A stretch of DNA of 64,000 bases from Flavobacteriales bacterium (GCA_020635675.1 JACJZJ010000002.1:682001-746000), one strand, 5' to 3'; shown: positions 1 through 8,873, numbered from the stretch's first letter. A program made the numbers and translations. Notes: generated by a model from the sequence alone, not told the origin.

Positions 1-86
1 ATAGGGATGGGGCGAAGGATGATGCGGAGCAACAGATCGGTCGCAAGCTGATGAACCTGGACAACCTGCATAAAGAGGACATGTAG
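1..86 (+). CDS. C-terminal end of a truncated gene
   Basis: The window opens inside an open frame that reads 27 codons from base 3 and stops with TAG at 84-86. The visible tail is charged and hydrophilic and ends ...LMNLDNLHKEDM. It is too short to assign to a family. The frame is supported only by being open to the window edge and by normal-looking codon use. Confidence 0.45.
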   Translation, partial: RDGAKDDAEQQIGRKLMNLDNLHKEDM

Positions 87-198
87 CGCCCCTGATCTGG
101 CGCGAGAGCTAGGTCCACCGACCGGAGGGAGGGGGCCATTCGTTCGTTCTCCGTTCTCACCCGACTAACCCCCGCGCCCTAGATTCGGGCCTCCTTCG

Positions 199-777
199 AT
201 GACAAGCTCAACTGCCCTTCCGACCCGCGCATTCAAGACCGCCGAGTCGTTCGAAAACTGGCTCGAAGAGAACCAGGAAAGCGCGAACGGGCTCTGGCTC
301 AAACTGTTCAAGAAGGATTCCGGGAAGAAGACCATCAGCTATGCGGAAGCCCTGGACGTGGCGCTGTGCTACGGATGGATCGATGGGCAGAAGAAGGCGT
401 TCGACGCGGAAGCCTGGCTCCAGAAGTTCTGCCCGCGCAAGGCGAGGAGCGTCTGGTCCAAGGTGAATATCGGCCATGTGGAACGCTTGATCAAGGAGGG
501 CCGAATGAGACCATCCGGAGCAAGGGCCATCGAAAAGGCCAAAGAGGACGGGTCCTGGGAGCGGGCCTACGATCCCCCGAGCAGGATGACCGTGCCGGAT
601 GATCTTCTCAAAGCACTGCGCAGGAACAAGCAGGCCGAGAAGCATTTCAAGGGCCTGAACAAGACGGACCGCTTCATCATCGGCTTTCGCCTGCAGACCG
701 CGAAGAAGCAGGAGACCAGGGAGAAGCGCATGAAGGAGATCATCGAAAAGCTGGTCAGGGGTGAGAAGTTCCGATGA
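199..777 (+). CDS. YdeI/OmpD-associated family protein
   Basis: This 192-residue cytoplasmic protein matches the YdeI/OmpD-associated family, often annotated as bacteriocin-protection protein. Hallmarks are the N-terminal FENWLEENQES...GLWLKLFKK segment, the central 'ALCYGWIDGQKK' motif near residues 55-66, then 'FCPRKARSVWSKVN' and a basic lysine-rich C-terminus typical of the family. The length is normal. No signal peptide or membrane segment is visible. The biochemical role of the family is poorly defined, so the name is a family label and not a demonstrated function. It appears monocistronic: 112 bases separate it from the upstream gene end and about 180 from the next start. Confidence 0.85.
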   Translation: MTSSTALPTRAFKTAESFENWLEENQESANGLWLKLFKKDSGKKTISYAEALDVALCYGWIDGQKKAFDAEAWLQKFCPRKARSVWSKVNIGHVERLIKEGRMRPSGARAIEKAKEDGSWERAYDPPSRMTVPDDLLKALRRNKQAEKHFKGLNKTDRFIIGFRLQTAKKQETREKRMKEIIEKLVRGEKFR

Positions 778-956
778 GTGTTGCAGCGGCTGGTCAGGTG
801 TGAGCGTAAGGTTAGTGGCCCGGAGGGAGAGGGACCGTTCGCGCGTGCCGCATCACAATGCTTCTACGGAGTCGGCTACATTTAGCTGTCGCATCCATAC
901 CCTGTCAGTTGGGCAATGATCGAGGACATCCCCTGGATCCGGAAGGGATCGATGCC

Positions 957-1721
957 ATGCGGCGGTCCAAGCGGTTGAGGCTATCAAGGAGACAGCTCGT
1001 TTATCACTACTGGCCCTTGGTGTTCCTTGCGGTCGTCACCGCGTGGATGCTTCTTTCCGGTGGCCTACGGTTGATCGTTGTGCCGGCGAAGAACATGCGA
1101 ACACCTGCCGATCTGTTCACAATGGCCATATGGATGATCGTACCGATCTCCATCCTCTACTTGATCCAAAGGAGAGCACTTCGACTCCGAGAGTTCAGGG
1201 GGACGATCAACGAGGACCAATTCCAAGAGGCGGTCGATCGGACCGCAAGGGAACTTGAATGGATCGTCGTACGGAACGACCCAAAGTGCTTTCAGGCACG
1301 CCATCAGATCTACGGGGGGATGGCGGTTGGTCAGTTGATCACGATCCTTCGAGCGGATCATGGCCTGTTGGTGAACAGCATCACCGATCCGGATCGATGG
1401 GGCGGGGTCACGCCATTCCACTGGAATCGGAGGAATGTAGAGACGTTCATTCGGCACTTGAATAAAGTGCGGCGTGGTATTCCGGCTCCTCTAGAGACCG
1501 ACGCAACCCTTGATGAATGGAGCCCTAAACGGGCATTGATCAGAGCGTTCATGTATCCATTGTGTCTCTCCCTGATCTGTGTGTCATCAGTTGCCGTCTA
1601 CTATGGTCCATCGAACGCCACCGGGATCCTGTTCGCCATTCTGCTCGCGGGCTTGGCATTGACCTATCTCATAGCGGATGTACGAATGATCCTGGCGGCT
1701 CGGGCCAAACGGCCCAGGTAG
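957..1721 (+). CDS. hypothetical protein with four membrane segments
   Basis: I do not recognise this protein. From the ATG at 957, which is preceded by GGAAGGG, it is 254 residues. An in-frame ATG at 858 would add 33 residues, but that extension lacks the character of a signal or membrane segment. Two hydrophobic helices lie at the N-terminus (WPLVFLAVVTAWML... and LFTMAIWMIVPISILYLI) and two at the C-terminus (FMYPLCLSLICVSSVAVYYG and ILFAILLAGLALTYLIADV). Between them is a soluble domain of about 120 residues with many basic and aromatic residues. The layout suggests an inner-membrane protein with a cytoplasmic or periplasmic middle domain. No catalytic motif is evident. Confidence 0.6.
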   Translation: MRRSKRLRLSRRQLVYHYWPLVFLAVVTAWMLLSGGLRLIVVPAKNMRTPADLFTMAIWMIVPISILYLIQRRALRLREFRGTINEDQFQEAVDRTARELEWIVVRNDPKCFQARHQIYGGMAVGQLITILRADHGLLVNSITDPDRWGGVTPFHWNRRNVETFIRHLNKVRRGIPAPLETDATLDEWSPKRALIRAFMYPLCLSLICVSSVAVYYGPSNATGILFAILLAGLALTYLIADVRMILAARAKRPR

Positions 1722-1744
1722 TGCCAGAGAACATCGACCCAAGT

Positions 1745-2593
1745 ATGTCACCCCTTCCCCCCGTCTTCCTCGCCCTCACCATCCTGGCCGTCGCCTGCAC
1801 ACCCGTGCATCCGCCCGATGAGGTGGCCACCTCCCCGGAGGCCAACGGCTGGACGGTGGAGCGGAGCCTGACGAAGACCATCGACAACTTCACCTTCCAC
1901 TTCCCGGCGGAAGGCTATGCCTATGCCCACCGGGACAGCCTGGTGGCGGCCTGCATGCAGGCCATCGCGCGCAACCAGGCCATGCTGGCCATGGACAGTT
2001 TTGCCGTGCCCTACACCATCGTGTTCTACCCCTCGAAGGCCGCGATGAAGCAGGCCATCCACGTCGGCGTGTCCGGCCATGCGGACTATTGGACCAAGCA
2101 GGTCGGCTTCGTGGCCACCGATGATCCGGCAACGGTGGAGAAGGAGAACATCATCCCGCCGCCGATCGCGCACGAGACCATGCACATGATCGCGATGGAG
2201 AAGTGGGGCTATCCGCCCGAGAGCAGCTTGTGGATGAACGAGGGCCTGGCCACTTATGCCCACAACAACTGCAACGGCCGCACGGTGCGCGAGATCGGCC
2301 ACTACCTGCAGGCGCACACCATGACCTATCCGATGGATTCCCTGGTGCAGCGCTTCTATGCCTGCGACGAGATGATCGCCTACCACCAGAGCGCGGGCAT
2401 CGTGCAATACCTGCTGGAGCACGACGGCCTGGAGAAGTTCGGGCGGCTGTGGCAGGAGGGCTTCCCCGCGTTCGCCGCGATCTACGGCATGCCCTTCCCC
2501 GAGATGGAGGCGCGGATCCACGCCGACCTGGCGCAGGCCTACCCGGACGGCGTGACCATCGACTGGGAGACGTTCAGGAAAGGATGCAAGTGA
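1745..2593 (+). CDS. putative lipoprotein metallopeptidase (HExxH gluzincin-like)
   Basis: This 282-residue protein starts at ATG 1745, which places a lipoprotein signal peptide at the very N-terminus (MSPLPPVFLALTILAVAC, lipobox cysteine 18). The zinc-binding motif HETMH lies at residues 143-147, and a second acidic ligand candidate is in WMNEGLA (Glu166). This spacing is typical of gluzincins of the peptidase MA clan. It is probably an envelope-anchored peptidase with unknown substrate. A GC-rich hairpin follows the stop codon directly. The last 20 codons recur in degenerate form at about 4138-4200, on the far side of the next gene. The upstream membrane protein ends only 23 bases before, so co-transcription is possible. 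Confidence 0.75.
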   Translation: MSPLPPVFLALTILAVACTPVHPPDEVATSPEANGWTVERSLTKTIDNFTFHFPAEGYAYAHRDSLVAACMQAIARNQAMLAMDSFAVPYTIVFYPSKAAMKQAIHVGVSGHADYWTKQVGFVATDDPATVEKENIIPPPIAHETMHMIAMEKWGYPPESSLWMNEGLATYAHNNCNGRTVREIGHYLQAHTMTYPMDSLVQRFYACDEMIAYHQSAGIVQYLLEHDGLEKFGRLWQEGFPAFAAIYGMPFPEMEARIHADLAQAYPDGVTIDWETFRKGCK

Positions 2594-2594
2594 G

Positions 2595-2616
2595 GGGGCG
2601 GGGATGCCCCCGCCCC
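2595..2616 (+). terminator. GC-rich hairpin after lipoprotein gene
   Basis: Two bases after the stop codon, GGGGCGGGG (2595-2603) pairs perfectly with CCCCGCCCC (2608-2616) around an ATGC loop. There is no T-run after it, so it may end transcription inefficiently or protect the mRNA 3' end. Confidence 0.5.
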
Positions 2617-2722
2617 AGGTGGCGTGCGCGCACTGCCGGACCGCCCCGGTCCGGTAGGGGATCCGGGGTCCGTGGCGCAACGGATTTGTCTAAATTCACG
2701 GGCTTTTTTCAGACCAAGCGCC

Positions 2723-4114
2723 ATGAAACCGACAGCCACGCTCTTCCTTGTAGCCATTCTCTGTACCGGACCTGCGGACCTTGCCCTGGCCCAGAAGGTG
2801 AAGGTGACCACCGAGCCCGCGAACGCCACGCTGTACCTGAACGCCTCCAAGGTCAGCAACCCGAAGACGGTGAACATCGGCGACCCCAACATCAGCCTGG
2901 TGGCGGCGCTGTCCGGCTACGGCACCGCCGCGCTGAAGCCCCTGGACCTGCGTGGTGAGGGGATCACCGAGCACACCATGGTGCTGGAGCAGCTGAACAA
3001 GCCCGGCGCCGACTACAAGGGCGCACGCATCGAGTTCTCCAAATTGATCGACCGCACCGGGCAGATCGAGAAGCCCAGCGTGCCCACCGGTTGGTACGGC
3101 ACCACCACCACCGCCACCGATTTCGAGGACGCCCAGTTCACCGCCGCCATCACCGGCACCATGGGCAAGTACGGCTGCAACGTGGTGGGCGGCAACACCA
3201 TGTTCAAGAACGACCGCGACGTGCCCGACTTCGGCCTGGGCGCCGAGGTGCTCTGGATCGGCAAAGGCACCGCCGGCAGCGGGTTCCAGATCGCCCTGCA
3301 CGTGAAGTGGTCCGTGTACAGCGTGGAGGAGGAGAAGGTGGTGTACGAGAAGGTGGTCGGGGCCTATTCCGATTCCCGGTCCACCAACAAGTTCAATGAC
3401 GAGCTGGCCTTCGCCCTGGAGGATGCCACCCGCAGCCTGGTGGGCACGAAGGAGTTCCAGGACATGGTGTCGGCGGACAAGGTGAAGGCGCCCGCCAGCG
3501 CCCAGGCCGACGCCATCACCATCGCCAAGGTATCCGCCAAGAACAGCGCGGACTACTCCGGGCTGGTGAAGGAATGCATGGCCTCCACGGTGACGGTGAA
3601 GACCAACTTCGGCTTCGGCAGCGGGTTCGTGATCGCGGACAACGGCTACATCCTCACCAACTACCACGTGATCAAGGGTGCCGAGAAGATCGAGGCGATC
3701 TTCAACAACGGCTTCAGCTTCGTGGCCGAGGAGGTGCGCACGAACAAGGACCGCGACATCGCGCTGATCAAGATCCCCGGAAGCGGCTTCAAGCCGATCC
3801 CCCTCGGCGCCGGCGAGGCCGCGAGCGATGTAGGCGAGGAGGTGCTGCTGATCGGCACGCCGAAATCCGTGGAGCTCGGGCAGACGGTGACCAAGGGCAT
3901 CATCAGCGGCAAACGCACGTTCGAGGAGAAGCCCTACATCCAGACCGATGTGGCCGTGAACGCCGGCAACAGCGGCGGACCGCTGATCAACATCCGCACC
4001 GGTGAGGTGGTGGGCGTGATCGTGGCCAAGGTGGTGGATTCGGGCGTGGAAGGCCTGGGCTTCGCCATCCCCATCGAGGATTGCAGAAAGGCTTTGAACC
4101 TGGTGACGGAGTAG
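2723..4114 (+). CDS. secreted trypsin-like serine protease (S1C/HtrA-like)
   Basis: This 463-residue protein is exported: the N-terminus (MKPTATLFLVAILCTGPADLALAQ) is a signal peptide, which fixes the start at 2723. Residues about 25-92 look like a PEGA-type beta domain. Residues about 100-250 form a middle domain I cannot name. The C-terminal 190 residues are a trypsin-like fold with the triad His315 (LTNYHVIKGA), Asp345 (KDRDIALIKI) and Ser417 (NAGNSGGPLI). No PDZ domain follows, unlike classical DegP. It probably handles misfolded or specific envelope proteins. The gene sits between the lipoprotein peptidase gene and a relic of that gene's 3' end, suggesting it was inserted there. Confidence 0.88.
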   Translation: MKPTATLFLVAILCTGPADLALAQKVKVTTEPANATLYLNASKVSNPKTVNIGDPNISLVAALSGYGTAALKPLDLRGEGITEHTMVLEQLNKPGADYKGARIEFSKLIDRTGQIEKPSVPTGWYGTTTTATDFEDAQFTAAITGTMGKYGCNVVGGNTMFKNDRDVPDFGLGAEVLWIGKGTAGSGFQIALHVKWSVYSVEEEKVVYEKVVGAYSDSRSTNKFNDELAFALEDATRSLVGTKEFQDMVSADKVKAPASAQADAITIAKVSAKNSADYSGLVKECMASTVTVKTNFGFGSGFVIADNGYILTNYHVIKGAEKIEAIFNNGFSFVAEEVRTNKDRDIALIKIPGSGFKPIPLGAGEAASDVGEEVLLIGTPKSVELGQTVTKGIISGKRTFEEKPYIQTDVAVNAGNSGGPLINIRTGEVVGVIVAKVVDSGVEGLGFAIPIEDCRKALNLVTE

Positions 4115-4137
4115 GCCGCAGCGGGCCATCGCCCACC

Positions 4138-4228
4138 ACGGCGCAGGCCTGGCCGGACGGTCTGGCCATCGACCGGGGAACGTTCAAGACGGGGTGCAGA
4201 GGGGCGCGGACGCACCCGGCCCCGCCCC
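4138..4228 (+). pseudogene. degenerate copy of the 3' end of the 1745-2593 gene
   Basis: Bases 4141-4200 align without gaps to 2531-2590, the last codons of the HExxH lipoprotein gene (about 46 of 60 identical). Translated, AQAWPDGLAIDRGTFKTGCR matches AQAYPDGVTIDWETFRKGCK. The stop codon is lost. A remnant of the GC-rich hairpin (GGGGCG...CGCCCC) follows, as in the intact copy. No similarity is seen upstream of 4138. It is not translated as part of a gene I can support. Confidence 0.6.
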
Positions 4229-4331
4229 ATCACCCGTTCCGCCCGGCTCGTCCGGTCCGAGGTCGCCCGATGATCCGCCGCCGGTTGCTTTGCGGGCAAC
4301 TGCAAGGACAATGGAACAAGGAAGAAGGAAC

Positions 4332-4760
4332 ATGCTGCTGGCGGCCGGGTTGCTGCTGGCGGCGGACATGTCGGCCAAGGAGCCGGTGAAGGTGAGCGGC
4401 GATGTGTATGCCGCCACCGTCGGCGAGCACGCGGTGACCATCGCGGTGGTGGGCGAGCAGGGCGACACCCTGCAGCTGCACGAGACCTGGACGGGCCGTT
4501 TTCAAATGCGCCTGCCGGAGGAGCGGGTGCTCACCCTCCGCTTCAGCGGCCCCGGCTGCCTGGGCAAGGATGTGGTGATCGACACCCACTACGCCCTGGA
4601 CGAGGACTCCCGCCTGCGCAGGGTGGTGTTCGGCGTGGAACTGGAAGCGGCTCCGCCGCGGCCCATGCGCTACGCGGGGGCGGTGGGCACCATCGCCTTC
4701 GCCCCGGGCACCGGCCGGATGGACGTGCAACGCCATCAGGCCCCGGTGCTGCAGCGCTGA
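4332..4760 (+). CDS. hypothetical exported protein
   Basis: This 142-residue protein starts at ATG 4332, preceded by AAGAAGGAAC, a reasonable ribosome-binding site. An in-frame ATG at 4311 would add seven residues. The N-terminus MLLAAGLLLAADMSA looks like a short signal peptide. The body contains a beta-rich stretch (VKVSGDVYAATVGEHAVTI..., TWTGRFQMRLPEERVLTLRFSG) resembling carboxypeptidase-regulatory-like or adhesin folds. I cannot assign a family with confidence. It ends back to back with the convergent kinase gene: the two stop codons are adjacent (TGA|TCA). Confidence 0.6.
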   Translation: MLLAAGLLLAADMSAKEPVKVSGDVYAATVGEHAVTIAVVGEQGDTLQLHETWTGRFQMRLPEERVLTLRFSGPGCLGKDVVIDTHYALDEDSRLRRVVFGVELEAAPPRPMRYAGAVGTIAFAPGTGRMDVQRHQAPVLQR

Positions 4761-5645
4761 TCAGGTGTGCTGCCGCAGCACCGCCTCCACCTGCGCTACG
4801 TAGCCGCCGCCGAACAGGTTGACGTGCACGAGCAACGGGTAGAGGTTGCAGAGGTCCAGGCGGTCCTGCCAGCCCTGCTCCAGCGGCCAGGCCGCGTTGT
4901 AGGCGGTGTAAAAGCCGGCCTCGAAACCACCGAACAGCCGCGACATGGCGATGTCCATTTCGCGGTGGCCGTAGTACACCGCGGGATCGATGAGCACCGG
5001 CGCGCCGTCGGCAGCACAGAGGAAGTTGCCGCTCCAGAGGTCGCCGTGCAACAGGGCGGGCGGCTCGTGGGGGAAGAGGCCGTCCAGCTTGTGGAAGAGC
5101 CGCTCGAAGCGGAAGGCCATGCCGGCCTCCACGCGGCGGTGGTCACGGGCCATCTTGAGCATGGGCTCCAGGCGCCGGTGGATGAAGAACTCCGCCCAGC
5201 TGTCCAGCGGCGTGTTCACCTGCTCCAGCGAACCGATATGGTTGTCGCGCTCCAGGCCGAAGTGCCCCCAGGTGTGCCGGTGCAAGGCGGCCAGCCCCGT
5301 GCCGAAGCGTTCCCAGAAAGCTTCTGTACGGAGGTCCTGCTCGATGTGCTCCAGCAGCAGGAAGGTGTCATCATGGTCCTCTCCGAACGCGATGACGGTG
5401 GGCACGCGCAGGGCATCGGCCGCCTGCAGGCGTTGCAGACCATCGGCCTCTGCTTCGAACAGGGAGGGGAAACGGTCCGCGCTGTTGGTCTTCAGGAAGA
5501 AGGGTCCCGCGTTGGTGGCGAGGCGCCAGGCGTCGTTGATGCTGCCGCCACCGACGGGGTCGGCCTGCTCGATGTCCACCGCTGCGCCAAGGTGGTGGCT
5601 GAGGCGCTCGCTGAGCTGCTCGATGAGGGAGCCGGAGAGGGGCAT
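4761..5645 (-). CDS. fructosamine/ketosamine-3-kinase family protein
   Basis: This 294-residue cytoplasmic protein belongs to the fructosamine kinase family, which phosphorylates ketosamine adducts on glycated proteins or small amines and so helps remove them. The catalytic loop HGDLWSGN is at residues 200-207 and the metal-binding Asp in LIDPAVYYG (Asp220) follows. A glycine-rich nucleotide-binding turn (VGGGSINDAW) is at 31-40. The length agrees with the family. The start at 5645 is chosen because upstream in-frame codons run through the terminator and tRNA gene. It lies immediately downstream of tRNA-Ala on the same strand, separated by a terminator hairpin. Confidence 0.9.
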   Translation of the reverse strand: MPLSGSLIEQLSERLSHHLGAAVDIEQADPVGGGSINDAWRLATNAGPFFLKTNSADRFPSLFEAEADGLQRLQAADALRVPTVIAFGEDHDDTFLLLEHIEQDLRTEAFWERFGTGLAALHRHTWGHFGLERDNHIGSLEQVNTPLDSWAEFFIHRRLEPMLKMARDHRRVEAGMAFRFERLFHKLDGLFPHEPPALLHGDLWSGNFLCAADGAPVLIDPAVYYGHREMDIAMSRLFGGFEAGFYTAYNAAWPLEQGWQDRLDLCNLYPLLVHVNLFGGGYVAQVEAVLRQHT

Positions 5646-5651
5646 GAAAGG

Positions 5652-5675
5652 AAAAGGCGGCCCTGCTGGACCGCC
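5652..5675 (-). terminator. intrinsic terminator after tRNA-Ala
   Basis: On the minus strand GGCGGTCC-AGCA-GGGCCGCC forms an 8-bp stem (one G-T pair) followed by TTTT and more pyrimidines. It lies 5 bases past the tRNA 3' end and just before the kinase start codon, so it terminates the tRNA transcript. Confidence 0.8.
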
Positions 5676-5679
5676 CTTC

Positions 5680-5754
<75 letters not shown>

Positions 5755-6200
5755 AACATGTCAAGCCGTTCCTGGAACGGGGATGCGAATTTAGAGAAAG
5801 TCCCGATCCGACGGGGTGATGCCGGGCAGCCCGGAAAGCGGGCATGGTGCGGGGGAATGGGCATCTCGCACGGGTCCGAAGTCGGTTGCCGTTTTCCTTC
5901 CCACTGACGATCAAGTGGATAACCCCGTTGATAACTGGAGGTACCCGATGGGTGCATCCGGGCCGATCGCGTTGATCTTTGTTAAACACGCAATGATCGT
6001 CGGGAGGTAGCGGTTGTACTCGCGAGGACGATCAAGGAGGGGAAGGAACGAGGGGCTTCGTTCTTTGGACCTGCTAAGCACACATGAAAGGGAAGGGGAG
6101 GGCACTGGTTTTCGGAACGATCAGGACCTGCTTTGGATCTTCGTCTCTGTAGGGTAAGTAGGGCTTGCTCTCCCCCCCTTTCTCCAACACATCTTCTTTC
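5755..6200. other. 446-base spacer with DnaA-box-like words
   Basis: No convincing coding region is seen here. The sequence contains AGTGGATAA (5914-5922) and CGTTGATAA (5926-5934), which resemble the DnaA box TGTGGATAA, followed by a short A/T-richer stretch with TTTGTTAAACA near 5978-5988. Purine-rich tracts fill 6025-6100. Function is unknown. Confidence 0.4.
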
Positions 6201-8873
6201 TCACGAACGCGACCGGGGCTTGCGGGCCCTGGTCCGCAGCCATTTGGGGATGGCCTCCTGCGCGCGCACCTCGGGGGCGTCCTTGGGCCGGTCCACGTAG
6301 GGGTTGCGCTGCTCCTTGTCGATGCGTCGCGCCTTCACGTTGTCCCGCCATTGCAGCTCCACCAGGTCGATGACCTCCTGGCGCAGGTCGCGGTCCAGCA
6401 CGGGGAAGGCCACCTCCACGCGGCGGTCCAGGTTGCGCTCCATCAGGTCGGCCGAGGCCATGTACACCAGCGGCTTGCCGGCGTTGTGGAAGATGTAGAC
6501 GCGGGCATGCTCCAGGTACTTGTCCACGATGCTGATGGCGCGGATGCGGTCGCTCATGCCCTTCACCTCCGTCACCAGGCAGCAGATGCCGCGTACGATC
6601 AGGCGGATGTCCACTCCGGCACGGTCGGCGTCGTAGAGCTTGCGGATCATGGCGCGGTCCTCCAGGCTGTTCAGCTTGAAGGTGATGGCGGCGGGCCGGC
6701 CGCGCATGGCGTGCTCGATCTCCTTGTCGATCAGCGCTTCGATGCGGCTGCGCAGGCTGAGCGGCGCCATCAGCAGGTGGTCCAGCGTGGGCACGTGGCG
6801 CCGGTCGCGCAGGTGGTCGAACACGCGGGCCACTTCCTGGGTGATGGCGGGTGCCGCGGTGAGCAGGGCGGAGTCGGCGTAGAGTGCGGCGGTGCGTTCA
6901 TTGAAATTGCCCGTGCCGAGGTAGGCGTAGCGCTGGGTGCGCCCGCGCTCGGTGCGTTCCACCAGGCAGAGCTTGGCGTGCACCTTCAGCCCCTCGTAGC
7001 CGTAGATCACACGGGCACCGGCCTTTTCGAGCGCCTCGCCCCACGCCAGGTTGGTGCGTTCATCGAAGCGGGCCTGCACCTCCACGAAGGCATCCACCTG
7101 TTTGCCGTTCGCACGGGCGTCCAGAAGGGCCTGCCCGATGCGCGAGGTCCTGGCCACGCGGTAGAGGGTGATGGCGATGCGGTGGACGTGCGGGTCGTTC
7201 GCCGCCTGTTCCAGCCAGCGCACCACGTGGCCGAAGTCGTGGTAGGGGAAGTGCAGCAGATGGTCGTGGGCGCGCAGCGCCGCGAAGCGGTCAAGCGTGT
7301 CCAACGCGGGGCAGGGCACCAGGTGCGGGGGCGGCTCGCGCAGCTCCTTGTGGCCCTTCACCGGCAGGCCGAAGAGGTCGTTGAAATTGTGGTAGCGCCC
7401 ACCGGCCACCAGGTCCGGTGCCTTCAGGCCGAGCAGGTCGCGCAGCGCGCGCAGCATGCCCTTGGGCATGTCCTGGTCGTAGAGGAATCGGCTGGGTGTG
7501 CCGGTGCGCCGTTTGCGCAGGCTCCTGCGCACCTTGTCGGCCACGTTGTCCGCGAATTCCTCCTCCAGGTAAAGATCCGCGTCGCGCGACAGTTTCACGG
7601 CGTGGCAGCGGTCCAGTTTATGGCCCTTGAAGTAGAGCGGGAGGCCGAGGCGTAGGACGTCGTCCAGCCAGATCAGTTCGGTGCGGTCCTTTTTGGCGGG
7701 CAGCAGCAGGAAACGCCCCAGTTCATCGGCCGGAACGTTCACCAGCACCAGGCGCTTGCGCGCGGCGCCCTTCTGCTGCAGGCGGCAGACGAGGTACAGC
7801 TTGCGGTCCTCGATGAAAGGGGCGTTGCCGGCGCGCACCGCCGCGGTCTGCAGCAGGGGGGCCACGCTTTTCCGGAAGTGTTCGCGCACGAAGGCCTTCT
7901 GCTTCGCGTCAAGGGTCTTTTCATTGCGGAAATGGATGCCCTGCTTCGCGAGCGCGGGCAGCAGTTCCTCGCGGTAGAGTCGACCGAACTCCTGCTGTTG
8001 CAGCAGCGCCTTGCGGTTGATGCGTGCGATGAGCTTTTCGGGTGTGACACCCAGGAAGGTCTTTTCCTTCTTGCCCAACTTGGCGAGGCTGCGGAGGCTG
8101 GCCACGCGCACGCGGTAGAACTCGTCCAGGTTGCTGGAATAGATCGCCAGGAACTTGATGCGCTCCAGCAGTGGCACACGGGGGTCGCGGGCCTCCTGCA
8201 GCACGCGGTCGTTGAACGATAACCAGCTGAGGTCGCGGTTCAGATAGCGCTCGGGACCGATGGTGATGCTGCCGCGGCGTTCCTTCACGCGCTGGTCCGC
8301 GCGGCGCAGGTTCAGGTCCTTCTGCCGGCCGAAACGGCGCTGGGCGTAGGGGGTGAAGAAGCGGTGCGCCCGCAGGTAGGCGAGGTTCTGGTCGGCCCAG
8401 TCGTTCTCCGGGATCGCGCGGTCCTGGACGCGTTCGAATTCGCGGCGCAGCAGCTCGCTGCGCTCCTCGAAATCGGCCTGGCCGGCCTTGGAGGAATCGG
8501 CATCGCGCAGCACGCGTTGCAGCGTGCTGCGGGGCAGGGTGCCCAGCTCGGTGGCGCGGATCAGGCCTTCGATACGCACGATGCGGCGTTCGCCGACACC
8601 CGCGCGCCGCAGGTAGGTGCGGGCCAGCTTCGCACTTTCGGCCTCGTGGCCCTTGTGCTTGCGCGAATAGCCCAGGTCATGGAACAGCGCCGCGATCTCC
8701 ACGTCGGCCATGTCCCGCGCGGGCAGTTCCATCGCCCGTCCGATCTCCAGCGCCGTGCGCGCCACCGTGAGCGTGTGCTCCAGATCATGGAACACCAGAT
8801 GCTTCGGCATCCGGCGGTCGAACACCTTGCGCACGTGCAATCGGACCTTGTCCACCAGCGGATCCTGCCACAT
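6201..8873 (-). CDS. ppk1: polyphosphate kinase 1 with N-terminal HD domain
   Basis: This 890-residue protein fuses two enzymatic modules. Residues about 1-195 form an HD-superfamily phosphohydrolase with candidate metal ligands in VFHDLEH (27-33), FHD (His65-Asp66) and LRDAD (122-126). Residues about 207-890 are polyphosphate kinase 1, which makes polyP from ATP reversibly. Its motifs are NRDLSWLSF (212-220), the catalytic phospho-His632 in GLKVHAKL, and the second conserved His789 in EHARVYIFHN. Ordinary PPK1 is about 690 residues, so the extra 200 are the HD part. The start at 8873 is the first ATG that precedes the HD domain. It is divergent from a SiaB-like gene with a 61-base shared promoter region. 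Confidence 0.92.
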   Translation of the reverse strand: MWQDPLVDKVRLHVRKVFDRRMPKHLVFHDLEHTLTVARTALEIGRAMELPARDMADVEIAALFHDLGYSRKHKGHEAESAKLARTYLRRAGVGERRIVRIEGLIRATELGTLPRSTLQRVLRDADSSKAGQADFEERSELLRREFERVQDRAIPENDWADQNLAYLRAHRFFTPYAQRRFGRQKDLNLRRADQRVKERRGSITIGPERYLNRDLSWLSFNDRVLQEARDPRVPLLERIKFLAIYSSNLDEFYRVRVASLRSLAKLGKKEKTFLGVTPEKLIARINRKALLQQQEFGRLYREELLPALAKQGIHFRNEKTLDAKQKAFVREHFRKSVAPLLQTAAVRAGNAPFIEDRKLYLVCRLQQKGAARKRLVLVNVPADELGRFLLLPAKKDRTELIWLDDVLRLGLPLYFKGHKLDRCHAVKLSRDADLYLEEEFADNVADKVRRSLRKRRTGTPSRFLYDQDMPKGMLRALRDLLGLKAPDLVAGGRYHNFNDLFGLPVKGHKELREPPPHLVPCPALDTLDRFAALRAHDHLLHFPYHDFGHVVRWLEQAANDPHVHRIAITLYRVARTSRIGQALLDARANGKQVDAFVEVQARFDERTNLAWGEALEKAGARVIYGYEGLKVHAKLCLVERTERGRTQRYAYLGTGNFNERTAALYADSALLTAAPAITQEVARVFDHLRDRRHVPTLDHLLMAPLSLRSRIEALIDKEIEHAMRGRPAAITFKLNSLEDRAMIRKLYDADRAGVDIRLIVRGICCLVTEVKGMSDRIRAISIVDKYLEHARVYIFHNAGKPLVYMASADLMERNLDRRVEVAFPVLDRDLRQEVIDLVELQWRDNVKARRIDKEQRNPYVDRPKDAPEVRAQEAIPKWLRTRARKPRSRS

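Noticed and set aside
122..841. Short similar purine-rich words at 122-142 and 820-841
   Set aside because: They are only about 20 bases with several differences; not distinguishable from chance in GC/purine-rich spacers.
2696..4129. Long open frame antisense to the trypsin-like protease
   Set aside because: It mirrors a clearly real protease gene, has low-complexity His/Gly/Leu composition typical of GC-rich antisense frames, and has no domain.
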